From positions 1 to 22,676 of IMG/VR virus record IMGVR_UViG_3300007734_000484: a DNA stretch of 22,676 nucleotides. One strand, given 5' to 3'. Of this stretch, positions 1 to 8,469 are shown one piece after another (the first letter of the stretch is position 1; each line of letters opens with the position of its first letter). The DNA is from a virus. The notes under the pieces were generated by a model. The model worked only from the letters and a program-made list of their open reading frames with translations. It was not told the origin of the DNA and did not search any database. Position numbers and translations under genes: made by a program.

Positions 1-125
1 ATAATAATTATTATACTGCGCTTGGAGGACTTAATTATGTCAAGTGCATGGTCTACGGTGGAGTCGGTCTTAACAATAACCTCATCAACCTTAGTGACTA
101 CCTTCTTAGCTTTATCTTTAATCAT
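1..125 (-). CDS. Partial gene running off the left edge, unknown
   Basis: Starts at ATG 125 inside the preceding stop (ATGA) and stays open to base 1, giving 41 residues: MIKDKAKKVVTKVDEVIVKT, DSTVDHALDIIKSSKRS, then IIII. The start is a basic amphipathic helix followed by what could be the beginning of a hydrophobic segment. A small membrane protein such as a holin would fit the place after fibre genes, but the fragment is too short to call. Confidence 0.6.
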   Translation of the reverse strand, partial: MIKDKAKKVVTKVDEVIVKTDSTVDHALDIIKSSKRSIIII

Positions 126-346
126 GCCGATAACGCCTTGAGTTCATCCAGCGTTTTAGCCGCATCTGCTAACTTAGTAATATCACGCAGTCTTTGTTTC
201 TCTGAGATGATAATGGTGGTATCTCTGCCATCTTCTGTTGCGCGTTGGTACTGTACGTCTAAGGCTGTTAGCAGTGGCGCACGTTCTTGGCGTAGGCGGT
301 CTTTTGTAATCCCTTGCGCTTTGGTGAAGTCTATTGTTATGCCCAT
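122..346 (-). CDS. Small fibre-module protein, 74 residues, helical
   Basis: Begins MGITIDFTKAQGITKDRLRQ. ATG at 346 is preferred to ATG at 352 because AGGGGAG ends only one base before 352 but seven before 346. The sequence is a charged helical protein (RLRQERAPLLTALDVQYQRA, IISEKQRLRDITKLADAAK) ending TLDELKALSA. It is the usual companion of the '..FRGAW' protein upstream, and the two may form a complex or assemble fibres (inference). The stop overlaps the start of the last gene in the window (ATGA). Confidence 0.8.
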   Translation of the reverse strand: MGITIDFTKAQGITKDRLRQERAPLLTALDVQYQRATEDGRDTTIIISEKQRLRDITKLADAAKTLDELKALSA

Positions 347-528
347 GTCCATGCTCCCCTAAAATCTCGTTCTGATGGAACTGTGTCGGTATCTACAATC
401 TCAAATAGAGTATTTGCCGGAACATCTTTAGCAGCAAGTTCTTCCATAGTGTGGTCTTGTAGGTATTCTGGTGATGGGACTAGAACTGCTACGCCGCCAT
501 CTTCTTGTTTGTATATTATTCTTTTCAT
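337..528 (-). CDS. Small fibre-module protein, 63 residues
   Basis: Start at 528 (MKRIIYKQEDGGVAVLVPSP) is chosen over an upstream ATG at 597, because AAGGA lies just before it and the earlier codons overlap the fibre end. The protein ends DTDTVPSERDFRGAWTWA. The 'Kr.iy....GgvaV..P' start and '..DR.FR.AW' end form a recognisable small family next to phage fibre or tail genes, of unknown function. It is the partner of the following gene, which overlaps it by ten bases. Confidence 0.82.
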   Translation of the reverse strand: MKRIIYKQEDGGVAVLVPSPEYLQDHTMEELAAKDVPANTLFEIVDTDTVPSERDFRGAWTWA

Positions 529-538
529 TGTTTTGTCC

Positions 539-1090
539 TTAGCGGAAGACTGAAGAATAAACTGTATCACAATCTGTCGTAGCCGATTGCCCTGCATTCA
601 AAGTGCGAATTGCGTAACTTCCAGTTAGTCTTGTGGCATTGGTGGAACCACCCGCGCTTCTGCCGACGGAGCCATAGTCTCCTGCCGTGACTAAACCAGC
701 ATAATTAGCATCAGGCATCGCAGTCGTGAAGTTCACCGTGTAATCACCCGTACCATTATCCGTAATACTACTCACATTCCCACTTGCACGAATAGCAACA
801 GTGCCAGTACCATTGAAGTTTACCCAAGCTCTACACATATAGAGTGGTGCAGTACCAGAGATTGTGACAAGTGAAGCAGAGTCAAATGTAGGGGTAGTCA
901 GAGTAGGACTAGTACCCAGCACATTAGCACCAGTACCAGTAGAAGTAGTTACGCCAGTGCCGCCACTCAATACTGGCAGAGCAGCGTTTAAACCACCAGT
1001 CAGCGTTGTTACTCCAGTAACGCTAAGTGTTCCCGTGTTGGTTTCGCTTGGTGTAGTAATTCCACTTGTGCCATCAATAATTATTGTCAT
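539..1090 (-). CDS. Short tail fibre protein
   Basis: A 183-residue fibre. The start at 1090 (MTIIIDGTSGITTP) is preferred over an upstream ATG at 1135, because 1090 is in an ATGA overlap with the 58-residue gene and follows an AGAGGA site. Residues 1-75 are shaft repeats (LSVTGVTTLTGGLNAALPVL, GTSPTLTTPTFDSAS). Residues 84-183 form a tip domain beginning PLYMCRAWVNFNGTGTVAIR, then VSSITDNGTGDYTVNFTTAM and a Gly/Ser/Thr-rich end. That tip is widespread at fibre ends of aquatic phages. Confidence 0.85.
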   Translation of the reverse strand: MTIIIDGTSGITTPSETNTGTLSVTGVTTLTGGLNAALPVLSGGTGVTTSTGTGANVLGTSPTLTTPTFDSASLVTISGTAPLYMCRAWVNFNGTGTVAIRASGNVSSITDNGTGDYTVNFTTAMPDANYAGLVTAGDYGSVGRSAGGSTNATRLTGSYAIRTLNAGQSATTDCDTVYSSVFR

Positions 1091-1263
1091 GCTAATTCCT
1101 CTGCTGGTAAAGGTGTGTTGCCATCTGCAAGCCATGCTAGATATTGCTGGTAGTCTGGATTAAATTCATCGAAAATAAATGACTTGCAGGGTTCAACACC
1201 GATAGTTATAACTGCATCTGGATTCAATTTATCTACATCTGTTTTATAAAGTTTATAACTCAT
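1087..1263 (-). CDS. 58-residue tail-fibre-accessory protein
   Basis: A short gene easily missed because of its length. It starts MSYKLYKTDVDKLNPDAVIT and ends DYQQYLAWLADGNTPLPAEE-LA. Both ends are ATGA overlaps: its ATG sits in the stop of the 388-residue fibre gene, and its stop sits in the start of the next fibre gene. This leaves no other room for translation of the 170 bases between them. The C-terminal 'Y..WLA.GNTP.pA' pattern is a well-known element in small proteins or domains beside phage tail fibre genes. Function unknown, probably fibre assembly or attachment. Confidence 0.85.
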   Translation of the reverse strand: MSYKLYKTDVDKLNPDAVITIGVEPCKSFIFDEFNPDYQQYLAWLADGNTPLPAEELA

Positions 1264-2426
1264 AGTTCACATCCAGTAAATTGAATAAACCCGCTTGTAT
1301 TTTGAGACCTTAAAATAGTAGCATTTCCCGCCGTTAGACCAGATGCAACAGCGCCAGTAACGCGTGAACCAGACAATCCACCAGCAGAAAAACTAATTGA
1401 GGAAACTGCAACGCCAGATGCTACGCTATTGATTACATTAAAATTAGCCGCTGCTCCAGTTGTAATTCCTGTTGGAGCTACTCTTGGCTGAACAATGTGA
1501 GGTATTTGAATAGCCCAGGAGGTTGTTCCGCTGCATTGTCCAACACCAATTTGGTCATCAGTAGCGAAACCGTACATTGGCAAATACCGCTGACACAAAG
1601 CCAACTCAGTACCATATGGCCGCAAGTCAAACGATGTGGCTGTGCTGCCTTTTTCTAGTTGAACATTACCAATTGTCCAAGTTAGACCTGCTGTTAATGC
1701 GCCCACAGTAAACACGATTTGTATGCCTGTTGTAGCCGCCGCTGGAATACTGATATTTGCAGAGAAGTTAGCGACTGCTGCGCCTACTGTAAATGTTCCC
1801 GTAGCAATTGAGGTAACTGTTGGGCTTGCCAATGAGCCAAAAGTATCTGCTGTTGTAGTGGCATAGTACGCTGTCCAAGTCACGGTAGTGAGTGTTGCCG
1901 ATATACCTAAGTCTGCGGATAGGGTACAAGTAGAGCCAGCTAAATCATAAGAGTTCTTCTGCTCAATACGTTGACCAAATCCCACTGCTGTAACAGATGC
2001 AGCACCCGTAAACCTGTATCTATTTTGAGTTACTGTTGGGGTCGTTCCCCCAGCTATTTGCTGACCTGTGACGTTTGCACCTGTGCAGTATCCATACCAT
2101 CTATCAACAGAGTAAGCCAAAGCTCCAGCCGCAGTAAATGTCTGTGATGCAGCAGCGTTACGCTGGTCGGTATTCATCCCACCATTTATGATGCGATTCT
2201 TGAAGCCATCGTAGTTTAATCCTGTACAACTTGTTAAAATTCCACTTGCAGGTGTACCAAGTGCTGGAGCAACCAGAGTCTTGTTGGTTAGAGTCTGAGT
2301 AGCAGCTATTCCCGCTAGTGTGTCTGTGGCTATTACTGGAAGTGTTAATACAGTTGATCCTGCGACCGATGGCGCACTGATAGTGATGCTGCCAGATGTG
2401 TCTCCCGCGACAATTACGCTTGCCAT
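1260..2426 (-). CDS. Tail fibre/receptor-binding protein with jelly-roll-like domain
   Basis: A 388-residue protein. The N-terminus (SVIVAGDTSGSITISAPSVA, then LTNKTLVAPALGTPASG) is a shaft module shared with the first fibre. NRIINGGMNTDQRN at 77-90 and VDRWY at 107-111 open a beta-sandwich domain (about 90-255) that resembles carbohydrate-binding folds. NVQLEKGSTATSFDLRPYGT then ELALCQRY at 254-281 is the usual closing motif. A final ~100 residues form a separate tip. It probably recognises a surface sugar (inference). The stop overlaps the following 58-residue gene as ATGA. Confidence 0.85.
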   Translation of the reverse strand: MASVIVAGDTSGSITISAPSVAGSTVLTLPVIATDTLAGIAATQTLTNKTLVAPALGTPASGILTSCTGLNYDGFKNRIINGGMNTDQRNAAASQTFTAAGALAYSVDRWYGYCTGANVTGQQIAGGTTPTVTQNRYRFTGAASVTAVGFGQRIEQKNSYDLAGSTCTLSADLGISATLTTVTWTAYYATTTADTFGSLASPTVTSIATGTFTVGAAVANFSANISIPAAATTGIQIVFTVGALTAGLTWTIGNVQLEKGSTATSFDLRPYGTELALCQRYLPMYGFATDDQIGVGQCSGTTSWAIQIPHIVQPRVAPTGITTGAAANFNVINSVASGVAVSSISFSAGGLSGSRVTGAVASGLTAGNATILRSQNTSGFIQFTGCEL

Positions 2427-2695
2427 TATTTATCTCCCTTTGGATGCTTGTCTTTGACTGCCTGTATCTCAGCTTTCCAAGCATCAAGACCACCGTGAAA
2501 GATGGTGTCGAACTGGTCTGCAAATGATGGATAGGCAGCAGCACGGAGTTCAGAATAGGTTGGTGGTACTACCTTTGATAGTCTAATAGTCTCTGCTTCA
2601 TCGTCAGTAATCTGTACGCAACCAACAGGCAAGAGATGCTCGAACTCTGCGTTATCAAGGAAGTGTAAGTTGTTTTCTAAGTCTTTATAGTTCAT
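2426..2695 (-). CDS. Small tail-fibre-associated protein, XkdW-like C-terminal motif
   Basis: An 89-residue soluble protein between two fibre genes. Its second half, YSELRAAAYPSFADQFDTIF then HGGLDAWKAEIQAVKDKHPK, matches the 'R..aYP...dQ.D....gg...W...I..vK..yP' pattern common in small proteins next to fibre genes. They are often annotated as fibre assembly or XkdW-like proteins, with no mechanism established. The stop overlaps the next fibre gene (TAATG). Confidence 0.75.
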   Translation of the reverse strand: MNYKDLENNLHFLDNAEFEHLLPVGCVQITDDEAETIRLSKVVPPTYSELRAAAYPSFADQFDTIFHGGLDAWKAEIQAVKDKHPKGDK

Positions 2696-2710
2696 TTTGT
2701 TTTCCTTTGA

Positions 2711-3631
2711 TTAACGGAGTTCAGACCATACGCCAAGTGCCGATCCGCTTGTTGCAGAATAACTCGCTCCGGGTGGGACTATAAATTGCGTCCCCGGCTG
2801 ATCGCCGCCTGTGGGGTTGCTAACATAACTAAAAACAGTAACCCCATTAACAACAAATGTTGAAGTATTGCTTGAGTTTGCTTGAGTTTGCACACTAACT
2901 TGGATAGGTTTTCCTGTTGTATTGTAGTAGGTTGTTGCTAATACCCTGCTTGGCAATTGCCAAGTCTGCCCATACCCCAAGCTACTCATAGCAGCCAATG
3001 CTTGACCACCGTAACCCTGTAGTGTGCTTGGAGTAGTTGCCCAAGTACCCGCAGTTGCTTGTGTGGATTCAACGTAACCGACAACACGGTAAGCCACGCT
3101 AGTTCTAGCAGTAGTCGAGTAATATGCTGTTGCTGAGTTACCTGCTGCCACTGCTGCTGTCGTAGTAATCAGAGTAGTCTCATCAAGTACAGAGCCACCA
3201 GAGATATTGACTGCTGCCAGTTCAACAGTACCAGCATTATTGATTGCTATTACTACTATGCGAGACTGAACAGCAGATACAGTACCCATTGTTGACGTAC
3301 TTGGAATCGTTACTGAGATTGCAGCAGGTACAGCGATAGTTGTTACTGTGCCGCTTGTTAGAGTAGATGCTCTAAAGTCTAGTATCGTAGGATTCAGAGT
3401 AACGGTTAACGCACTAGCAGCAACAGAAGCAGTGATTGGCTGAATCTTATCAGTCAAACCTGTTGCCGTTATGCCACCCGTAGCACTCAGAGTACCAGTT
3501 ACAGCCACACCAGTGCTTGTCACAGCAGCCACCGTACTCCCGCCACTTTGTATGTTTAGATTTCCGGTTGCGTCAGAGCTGACAATTACCCCTCCACCGC
3601 CAGACGTACTTGCATTTATCGAACTAGCCAT
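2711..3631 (-). CDS. Second tail fibre protein
   Basis: A 306-residue fibre-type protein, starting 15 bases after the first fibre gene. The N-terminal 60 residues (GGGGVIVSSDATGNLNIQSG, then STGVAVTGTLSATGG) are the repeat layout of trimeric fibre shafts. The C-terminal ~90 residues (SSLGYGQTWQLPSR, TTYYNTTGKPIQVSVQTQAN, FIVPPGASYSATSG, WSELR) form a compact tip domain found at fibre ends in many phages. The tip probably contributes to receptor binding. Confidence 0.82.
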   Translation of the reverse strand: MASSINASTSGGGGVIVSSDATGNLNIQSGGSTVAAVTSTGVAVTGTLSATGGITATGLTDKIQPITASVAASALTVTLNPTILDFRASTLTSGTVTTIAVPAAISVTIPSTSTMGTVSAVQSRIVVIAINNAGTVELAAVNISGGSVLDETTLITTTAAVAAGNSATAYYSTTARTSVAYRVVGYVESTQATAGTWATTPSTLQGYGGQALAAMSSLGYGQTWQLPSRVLATTYYNTTGKPIQVSVQTQANSSNTSTFVVNGVTVFSYVSNPTGGDQPGTQFIVPPGASYSATSGSALGVWSELR

Positions 3632-3646
3632 TTATATCTCCCTTAA

Positions 3647-4951
3647 TCACAAGATAACCCAACGTGAGCCGCTTGAAATTGTTACGCTTAGTCCACCCGG
3701 TATTGTGAAGCCACTTGTTCCACCAACACTGTTTGCACTTTGACCAGAAGCAATAGTATAGCTTGACACCAGCGTGGTTGCATTTACAAACAGTCCATTT
3801 AACGCTACTGGTACTCTCGCTTGCAATTCCCCGGTACTTGGTTTGTAGAGTAGATTAGCATTGCCTGTGTAGATTGCTGTAGCAGTGCCTGTTGTAGCAC
3901 CTAAGAATGCTGGATATAGGTTAGTCGCTGTGGTCGTATCGTTAGTTATTGCTGAACCACCAACGCTTGACCATGCTGTGCCATTATATCCCTCGAACTC
4001 TGTGCTGGTAGTATTAAACCGCAAGAACCCTGCTGACGGACTTGCATCTCTCTGCGCTGTCGTTCCAGTAGGTAAAATCTCTGAGCCTGTAGCAGCACTA
4101 ATTACAGCTAGGCTTATCTTTGCAGCAGCAGCCGTTACCGCGTTCGTGCCGCCATTGGCTATTGGCAGCGTGCCAGTTACACCAGTAGTTAGCGGTAGTC
4201 CTGTTACATTGGTCATTAGACCAGAAGCAGGTGTTCCTAGTGCTGGTGTCGTTAGCGAAGGGCTAATGGACATTACAACACTACCAGTACCCGTCATCGT
4301 GTTGCTTACCAGACCCTTAAATGCGTCTGTAAATACAGGTAGCGCCGCAGTCAGACTCGATACTATTGGCTGTGCTGTAAAAGTAGCTACACCAGTAACA
4401 CCCAGAGTTCCAGAGACTTTAAGATTGGTGAATGAGTTGCCGTTAACTAGTTGGAAGCGTGTACCGTCATAGATAATCTCGACTGCCTGACCTGCAACCA
4501 TGTCTCCAGCAACCAGAGCAGTAGTACCCGTCCTAGTAATTGCTTTAGCACCAATACCGTCTACATTCAGCGTTACAGCAGCAGTGTTTGTATTAGCTAC
4601 GACAAAGCTAAACTGATTGCCCGTAGCGTAAGCAGACAGAGCAGGTACTACAGTACCAGTCAGCGTATCTGTACCCGTTACCGTGATGAATGTCGCGCTA
4701 CCACCCTGTACCTGATCGAGCCTAGCAGCATCAGAGGCAACAGTACCAGCGGCAAGATTAGTGATCTTGAACGCGCCCATGCCAATGTTGGCGGTAGGAG
4801 TAGACTGACCATCCTTAGTCAGTGCTGTAGTCAGCCCAGTCGCTAGATCAGCCGTCAGATTGTTGAATACTGTGCTGGATATGGTTGTACCAGTAATGAC
4901 TGGTTGCCCAGCCGTGTTTATTGTGAATACCCCACTCCCGTTATAACTCAT
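3647..4951 (-). CDS. Tail fibre protein
   Basis: A 434-residue beta-rich protein beginning SYNGSGVFTINTAGQPVITG, an N-terminus typical of short tail fibres attached to podoviral tails. It includes NIGMGAFKITNLAAGTVASD and ARLDQV (fibre shaft segment), then an ALNVDG-type domain (NTNTAAVTLNVDGIGAKAIT) and the module LTTPALGTPASGLMTNVTGL. It ends GFTIPGGLSVTISSGSRWVIL, a terminal pattern seen in several aquatic phage fibres. As the first and longest of four fibre genes it may be the base on which the others assemble (inference). Confidence 0.85.
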   Translation of the reverse strand: MSYNGSGVFTINTAGQPVITGTTISSTVFNNLTADLATGLTTALTKDGQSTPTANIGMGAFKITNLAAGTVASDAARLDQVQGGSATFITVTGTDTLTGTVVPALSAYATGNQFSFVVANTNTAAVTLNVDGIGAKAITRTGTTALVAGDMVAGQAVEIIYDGTRFQLVNGNSFTNLKVSGTLGVTGVATFTAQPIVSSLTAALPVFTDAFKGLVSNTMTGTGSVVMSISPSLTTPALGTPASGLMTNVTGLPLTTGVTGTLPIANGGTNAVTAAAAKISLAVISAATGSEILPTGTTAQRDASPSAGFLRFNTTSTEFEGYNGTAWSSVGGSAITNDTTTATNLYPAFLGATTGTATAIYTGNANLLYKPSTGELQARVPVALNGLFVNATTLVSSYTIASGQSANSVGGTSGFTIPGGLSVTISSGSRWVIL

Positions 4952-6927
4952 TACTCACCCCCTGAAATTTGTCCAGCTCCAATACCAGTAGCACTTGCTC
5001 TACGCAAACGCTCTGCCGCTAATCTATCCATCATAGGCTTTAGGTTCTGTAACTCTTGCTGACCACCTTGACCACGCATCATAAGCAGTCTAGCCATCTC
5101 ATCTCTAGTAGCTTCTGGCATCCGTACCTTATTGTATATACCAGCTACCCCTCGTGCGCTCCCAGCTATTGCAGGTAGAGCCTGACCTGAGCCTATACTT
5201 GCAGCTACTTGAGCAGCGTTTGATACTGGTTGCGCGTCTAAGTCACCAGCGGCATATAGTCTTGATGCTGTCTGGCTACCTCTACCTACAGACTCTAGCT
5301 CTTTTAACCTAGCCTCTCTAGCTACATCTGCTGCGAATTTCTTGTAGTCGTTGCCAAATATCTCTTTGAGTTTTCCGCTAGTAGCAGGTTCTTTCCACAT
5401 TTTAAGCATTGATGTCTGACCAGACTCAGTGCCTACCTTGTCTCTAAGAGATTGCAATGCTCCTACCTTAAACGCTTCTACTTGGTCTTGAGTCATTCCC
5501 TTCATCATATCAGATACGCCAATAGCGTCTGTTTTCATCGCGCCACGCCCTGATTCTACTGCATCCTGTAGTTGAGCTGGGCCTGAGAAGGCATTTCTAG
5601 CCTGTTTGTAGATAGAACCTGCCTCGTTCTTAGGAGATAGGTCATCCATCTTATTAGTAAGAGAGATTCTTAGCTTGTTATAGGCAGCGCCTACTTCCTT
5701 GTTGCCAGCACGTTTAGAAGTCTCACCTAAGTCATACAAACTCTGTTTAATCTTATCCAGTGCAGCAAAAGGTATATCATCCCCAGCCTTCAGAGCAGAT
5801 ATGTTAATTGGCACTTCTTGTCTGAGCCTAGAAAGTAACTCTGCTCCACCATGTGCGCTATCAGCAGCCTTCAGTAAACCGCTTAATTCTGAGTCTACAC
5901 GGACGCTCATACCTTCTAGCTGTTTGTATAGTGGAGCGGCTTCTTTAGTCTTTCTATCAATTAAATTCTGTATGGTGTCTTGATATCCAGCACCTTTAGT
6001 GCCTAGAGATTCGTTAGCGGCAGAAGATAACCTACCAGAACGACCAGATTGACGCTCTCTAATAAGCCCCTCTACAAGTTGCTTTGTTCTGCCCGGCAAT
6101 GTAGCTAGAGTATCGAGTAACTGTCTTGAACTAGCGCCGCCAGCATCGGCTATCGTAGCCTCTGGGCCTAATTTCTGCATTCTACGAGCAGCCATGTCTG
6201 TAGCATTCGTTAAAGCACCCGGAGTCTGTGCCAATGCGCCTCTAGCATCTCTGCTTAGAGCCTCTGCCAGCTTCTCACGAGCTACCTGACCTGCACTACC
6301 CTGTGACACTCTTTGCGCTATGTTGCTGCCTACAGCACCTATTGCTGATCCTACACCGCTTAATGCTCCACCAGTTACAGCACTTAAAGCCGCGCCAGAT
6401 AGAGCATCACCGCCTAAGCCTTCTACATCTTGAGCAGTAGACTCGCCGACTCCTTGAGCTGCACCATATCCAGCGCCTACTTTTGCTGCTTGCAGAGCTT
6501 TAGCCAGTGTTGTAGCTGTACGAGCCTGACCACCGGGTATAAACGCCAATGGTAAAGATGAAATGCCTCTAGCTACTTGTGAGCCGATTGGATAGTCCTC
6601 TTCATGCTGCTTAACAGCGCCACGAACATAGTCACGACCAGACTCATAGCCCGAAGGGTATCCCTTTCCTTGTAGAGTAGATAACACACCAGAACCCACT
6701 CCAGCAGCTTCATCTAAGAATCCTAGTGTTGGGCCTTGCAATGCGCTTAAAACGCCACCAGTGAAGCCTCCAGTGCCTCTACCGCGTGTCATAGAGCTAG
6801 ATTCTAATGGCCCTTTAGAAACTTCCTGATCTGCACGAATGTAGTCAGCTAGTTTTTGTGCTGAGTCAGTATCTCCGGCTGCATGAGCAGCAAGTAGCGC
6901 AGCTTTTGCTCTCTCGATGTCTGCCAT
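4951..6927 (-). CDS. Large internal virion/DNA ejection protein
   Basis: A 658-residue protein, probably injected with the DNA. The N-terminus ERAKAALLAAHAAGDTDSAQ followed by KLADYIRADQE is a small helical motif frequent at the start of phage internal virion proteins. Residues about 50-100 and 150-210 are Gly/Ala-rich hydrophobic stretches (FTGGVLSALQGPTLGFLDEA, SGAALSAVTGGALSGVGSAI) suited to membrane insertion. The central 230-560 is helical and charged (LVEGLIRERQSGRSGRL, NLIDRKTKEAAPLYKQLEGM). No lytic transglycosylase or peptidase motif is seen. Neighbours are the helical 366-residue protein and the first fibre gene (TAATG). Confidence 0.72.
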   Translation of the reverse strand: MADIERAKAALLAAHAAGDTDSAQKLADYIRADQEVSKGPLESSSMTRGRGTGGFTGGVLSALQGPTLGFLDEAAGVGSGVLSTLQGKGYPSGYESGRDYVRGAVKQHEEDYPIGSQVARGISSLPLAFIPGGQARTATTLAKALQAAKVGAGYGAAQGVGESTAQDVEGLGGDALSGAALSAVTGGALSGVGSAIGAVGSNIAQRVSQGSAGQVAREKLAEALSRDARGALAQTPGALTNATDMAARRMQKLGPEATIADAGGASSRQLLDTLATLPGRTKQLVEGLIRERQSGRSGRLSSAANESLGTKGAGYQDTIQNLIDRKTKEAAPLYKQLEGMSVRVDSELSGLLKAADSAHGGAELLSRLRQEVPINISALKAGDDIPFAALDKIKQSLYDLGETSKRAGNKEVGAAYNKLRISLTNKMDDLSPKNEAGSIYKQARNAFSGPAQLQDAVESGRGAMKTDAIGVSDMMKGMTQDQVEAFKVGALQSLRDKVGTESGQTSMLKMWKEPATSGKLKEIFGNDYKKFAADVAREARLKELESVGRGSQTASRLYAAGDLDAQPVSNAAQVAASIGSGQALPAIAGSARGVAGIYNKVRMPEATRDEMARLLMMRGQGGQQELQNLKPMMDRLAAERLRRASATGIGAGQISGGE

Positions 6928-8027
6928 TATTTCCCCTTTGGTGCGTACATATCCATAATAGATTTTAGTCCCGCATCATTACTAGATTTTGCGCTAAAGT
7001 CAGGCTCAGTAAGGTCAAGACCTGCTGCCTTGCCCTTCTTGTAAAGATATTGCGTTATCCCCTTTAAGGAGTTTGCAAACTCTTCTTCTGGCATACCCCT
7101 ATCCAAAGCTCCGACAGCGGCAGATAGTTTCTTACCTTCAGCATCAGACAGAGCGCCCATTCCTTTAAGAGCAGATACCATTGGCAAGAATGTTTGAGCA
7201 TTAAATGTCTCTAATTTCGCTGCAAATCCTTTTGCCTCTGTACCGGGAACCATGCCCAATATAGAGCTTGCTCCAGTAGCAGCCTTTCTGCCCGGATGGT
7301 TATATAGGTCTACAGCGCCATTCAATACTTCTTGAGTAGATATAGACTTCTGTAAGTTATCTTGAGCTTTTGCAGCATCAACAGCCATATCAGCCTTTGT
7401 TGGCAACCTACCTTGCTTCAAACTCTCTAACTGTAGATTGTATGCTCTATCTGCATTACCTTGAGTTCGCTTTATTTCAGCCTCTTTATCTAATCTATTT
7501 TGCGCTCTCTCATCTAACCTTGTTTTCTCTTGAGCTTCAGCACCTCTTCTTTCGCTTGATGCACGAGCCATATTGCGTATCAATTCGTTATCACTTCCCA
7601 TGCCACTCAATTCGTGTGCCAATAGTTGCGCTGGCGATCTTGGAGTTGAAGTCATCTGAGTCTGTGGAGTGTAATTATTAACATCACCACCAGCGGAATT
7701 CGTGTAAGCAGTTTCAGGGCCAAATCCCTGACCGTAAGCAGCAACCTCACCTCTGCGCCGTTCCTGTTCAGCAACTAACTTCTGTTCAGCAGCAGCCTTC
7801 TCATTAGAATATCTTTCATCCATCTGATTCTGCTGGTGTCCAGCTAGTAATGCAGCAGCCAGTTTTGCAACGCCCTGTACTGGATGAAGAGGAGCTTCTA
7901 TACCTTTGTAACTAGCACGTTCAATAGGTGCGTTAGCCTGTTCCTGTAGCATTCTGGCGTACTGATTCCTCCTGTACATATCAGCAACATCTTGTGAATT
8001 GAAATTAATGAATTGATTATCTGCCAT
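6927..8027 (-). CDS. Probable internal virion/ejection protein, helical
   Basis: A 366-residue protein rich in charged helices. Residues about 75-95 (YSNEKAAAEQKLVAEQERRR) and 160-200 (AEAQEKTRLDERAQNRLDKE) predict coiled coils. The C-terminal third holds FAAKLETFNAQTFLPMVSAL followed by KGMGALSDAEGKKLSAAVGA, a segment I know as recurrent in phage proteins encoded after tail genes and thought to be DNA-ejection proteins. It has no enzyme motif or signal peptide. It ends in TAATG with the 658-residue gene, so the two are probably made in step. Confidence 0.72.
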   Translation of the reverse strand: MADNQFINFNSQDVADMYRRNQYARMLQEQANAPIERASYKGIEAPLHPVQGVAKLAAALLAGHQQNQMDERYSNEKAAAEQKLVAEQERRRGEVAAYGQGFGPETAYTNSAGGDVNNYTPQTQMTSTPRSPAQLLAHELSGMGSDNELIRNMARASSERRGAEAQEKTRLDERAQNRLDKEAEIKRTQGNADRAYNLQLESLKQGRLPTKADMAVDAAKAQDNLQKSISTQEVLNGAVDLYNHPGRKAATGASSILGMVPGTEAKGFAAKLETFNAQTFLPMVSALKGMGALSDAEGKKLSAAVGALDRGMPEEEFANSLKGITQYLYKKGKAAGLDLTEPDFSAKSSNDAGLKSIMDMYAPKGK

Positions 8028-8038
8028 GACTATCTCCC

Positions 8039-8467
8039 TTATGCGAAAAGTTTGCTAAAGCCGCTTGCAGCCGACTTGAGAGCGCCACCAACATTGCTTG
8101 CCCCTCTGCTAATTGCACCGCCAGCCCTTGCCGCAGAACCCATCATTCCGCGCTGTGCTGACATAGGTGCGCTTAGTTCATAACCCATCTTTGAGCCGCC
8201 ACTGGGTGCATTGTAGCTTTTCATAATTTGACCAGCTTGTTGTTGCTGTGGAGTCATAGGGGTGGCTTGTGCTTGACTCATTCCATCTTGAGCTTGCTGA
8301 TTAAATGAATTAGCAAAAGATTGTGGGCCGTTACTATCTTGATCTAGGCCATACTTCCTAAGCCTCTCAGCTAGTGACAAACGGTTTTGCTGTTGCACTC
8401 CAACTACTTGCGGATTAGCCATCTCGCCCGGTTGCTGCATCTGAAAATTTACTATTCTGTTTGGCAT
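8039..8467 (-). CDS. Small Gln-rich protein with Gly/Ala-rich C-terminus, probable virion component
   Basis: A 142-residue protein with no family I recognise. The first half is Gln/Asn-rich and disordered (VVGVQQQNRLSLAERLRKYG, TPQQQQAGQIMKSY). The end (SAARAGGAISRGASNVGG, then ALKSAASGFSKLFA) is an amphipathic Gly/Ala/Ser helix with spaced basic residues, like phage ejection or membrane-active peptides. It starts two bases after the reductase-like gene, between ejection-like genes. Confidence 0.65.
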   Translation of the reverse strand: MPNRIVNFQMQQPGEMANPQVVGVQQQNRLSLAERLRKYGLDQDSNGPQSFANSFNQQAQDGMSQAQATPMTPQQQQAGQIMKSYNAPSGGSKMGYELSAPMSAQRGMMGSAARAGGAISRGASNVGGALKSAASGFSKLFA

Positions 8468-8469
8468 AA

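Noticed and set aside
2158-2544. 128-codon minus-strand open frame overlapping two fibre-module genes
   Set aside because: It lies out of frame across the well-supported 89-residue and 388-residue genes, which join at TAATG, and its translation is Ser/His/Asn-rich nonsense.
3885-4846. Long plus-strand open frames opposite the first fibre gene
   Set aside because: They are antisense shadows of a repetitive, Thr/Ala/Gly-rich minus-strand gene; they have no ribosome sites and low-complexity translations.
539-4951. Diversity-generating retroelement acting on fibre tips
   Set aside because: No reverse transcriptase and no template/variable repeat pair with A-specific differences is visible in the window.
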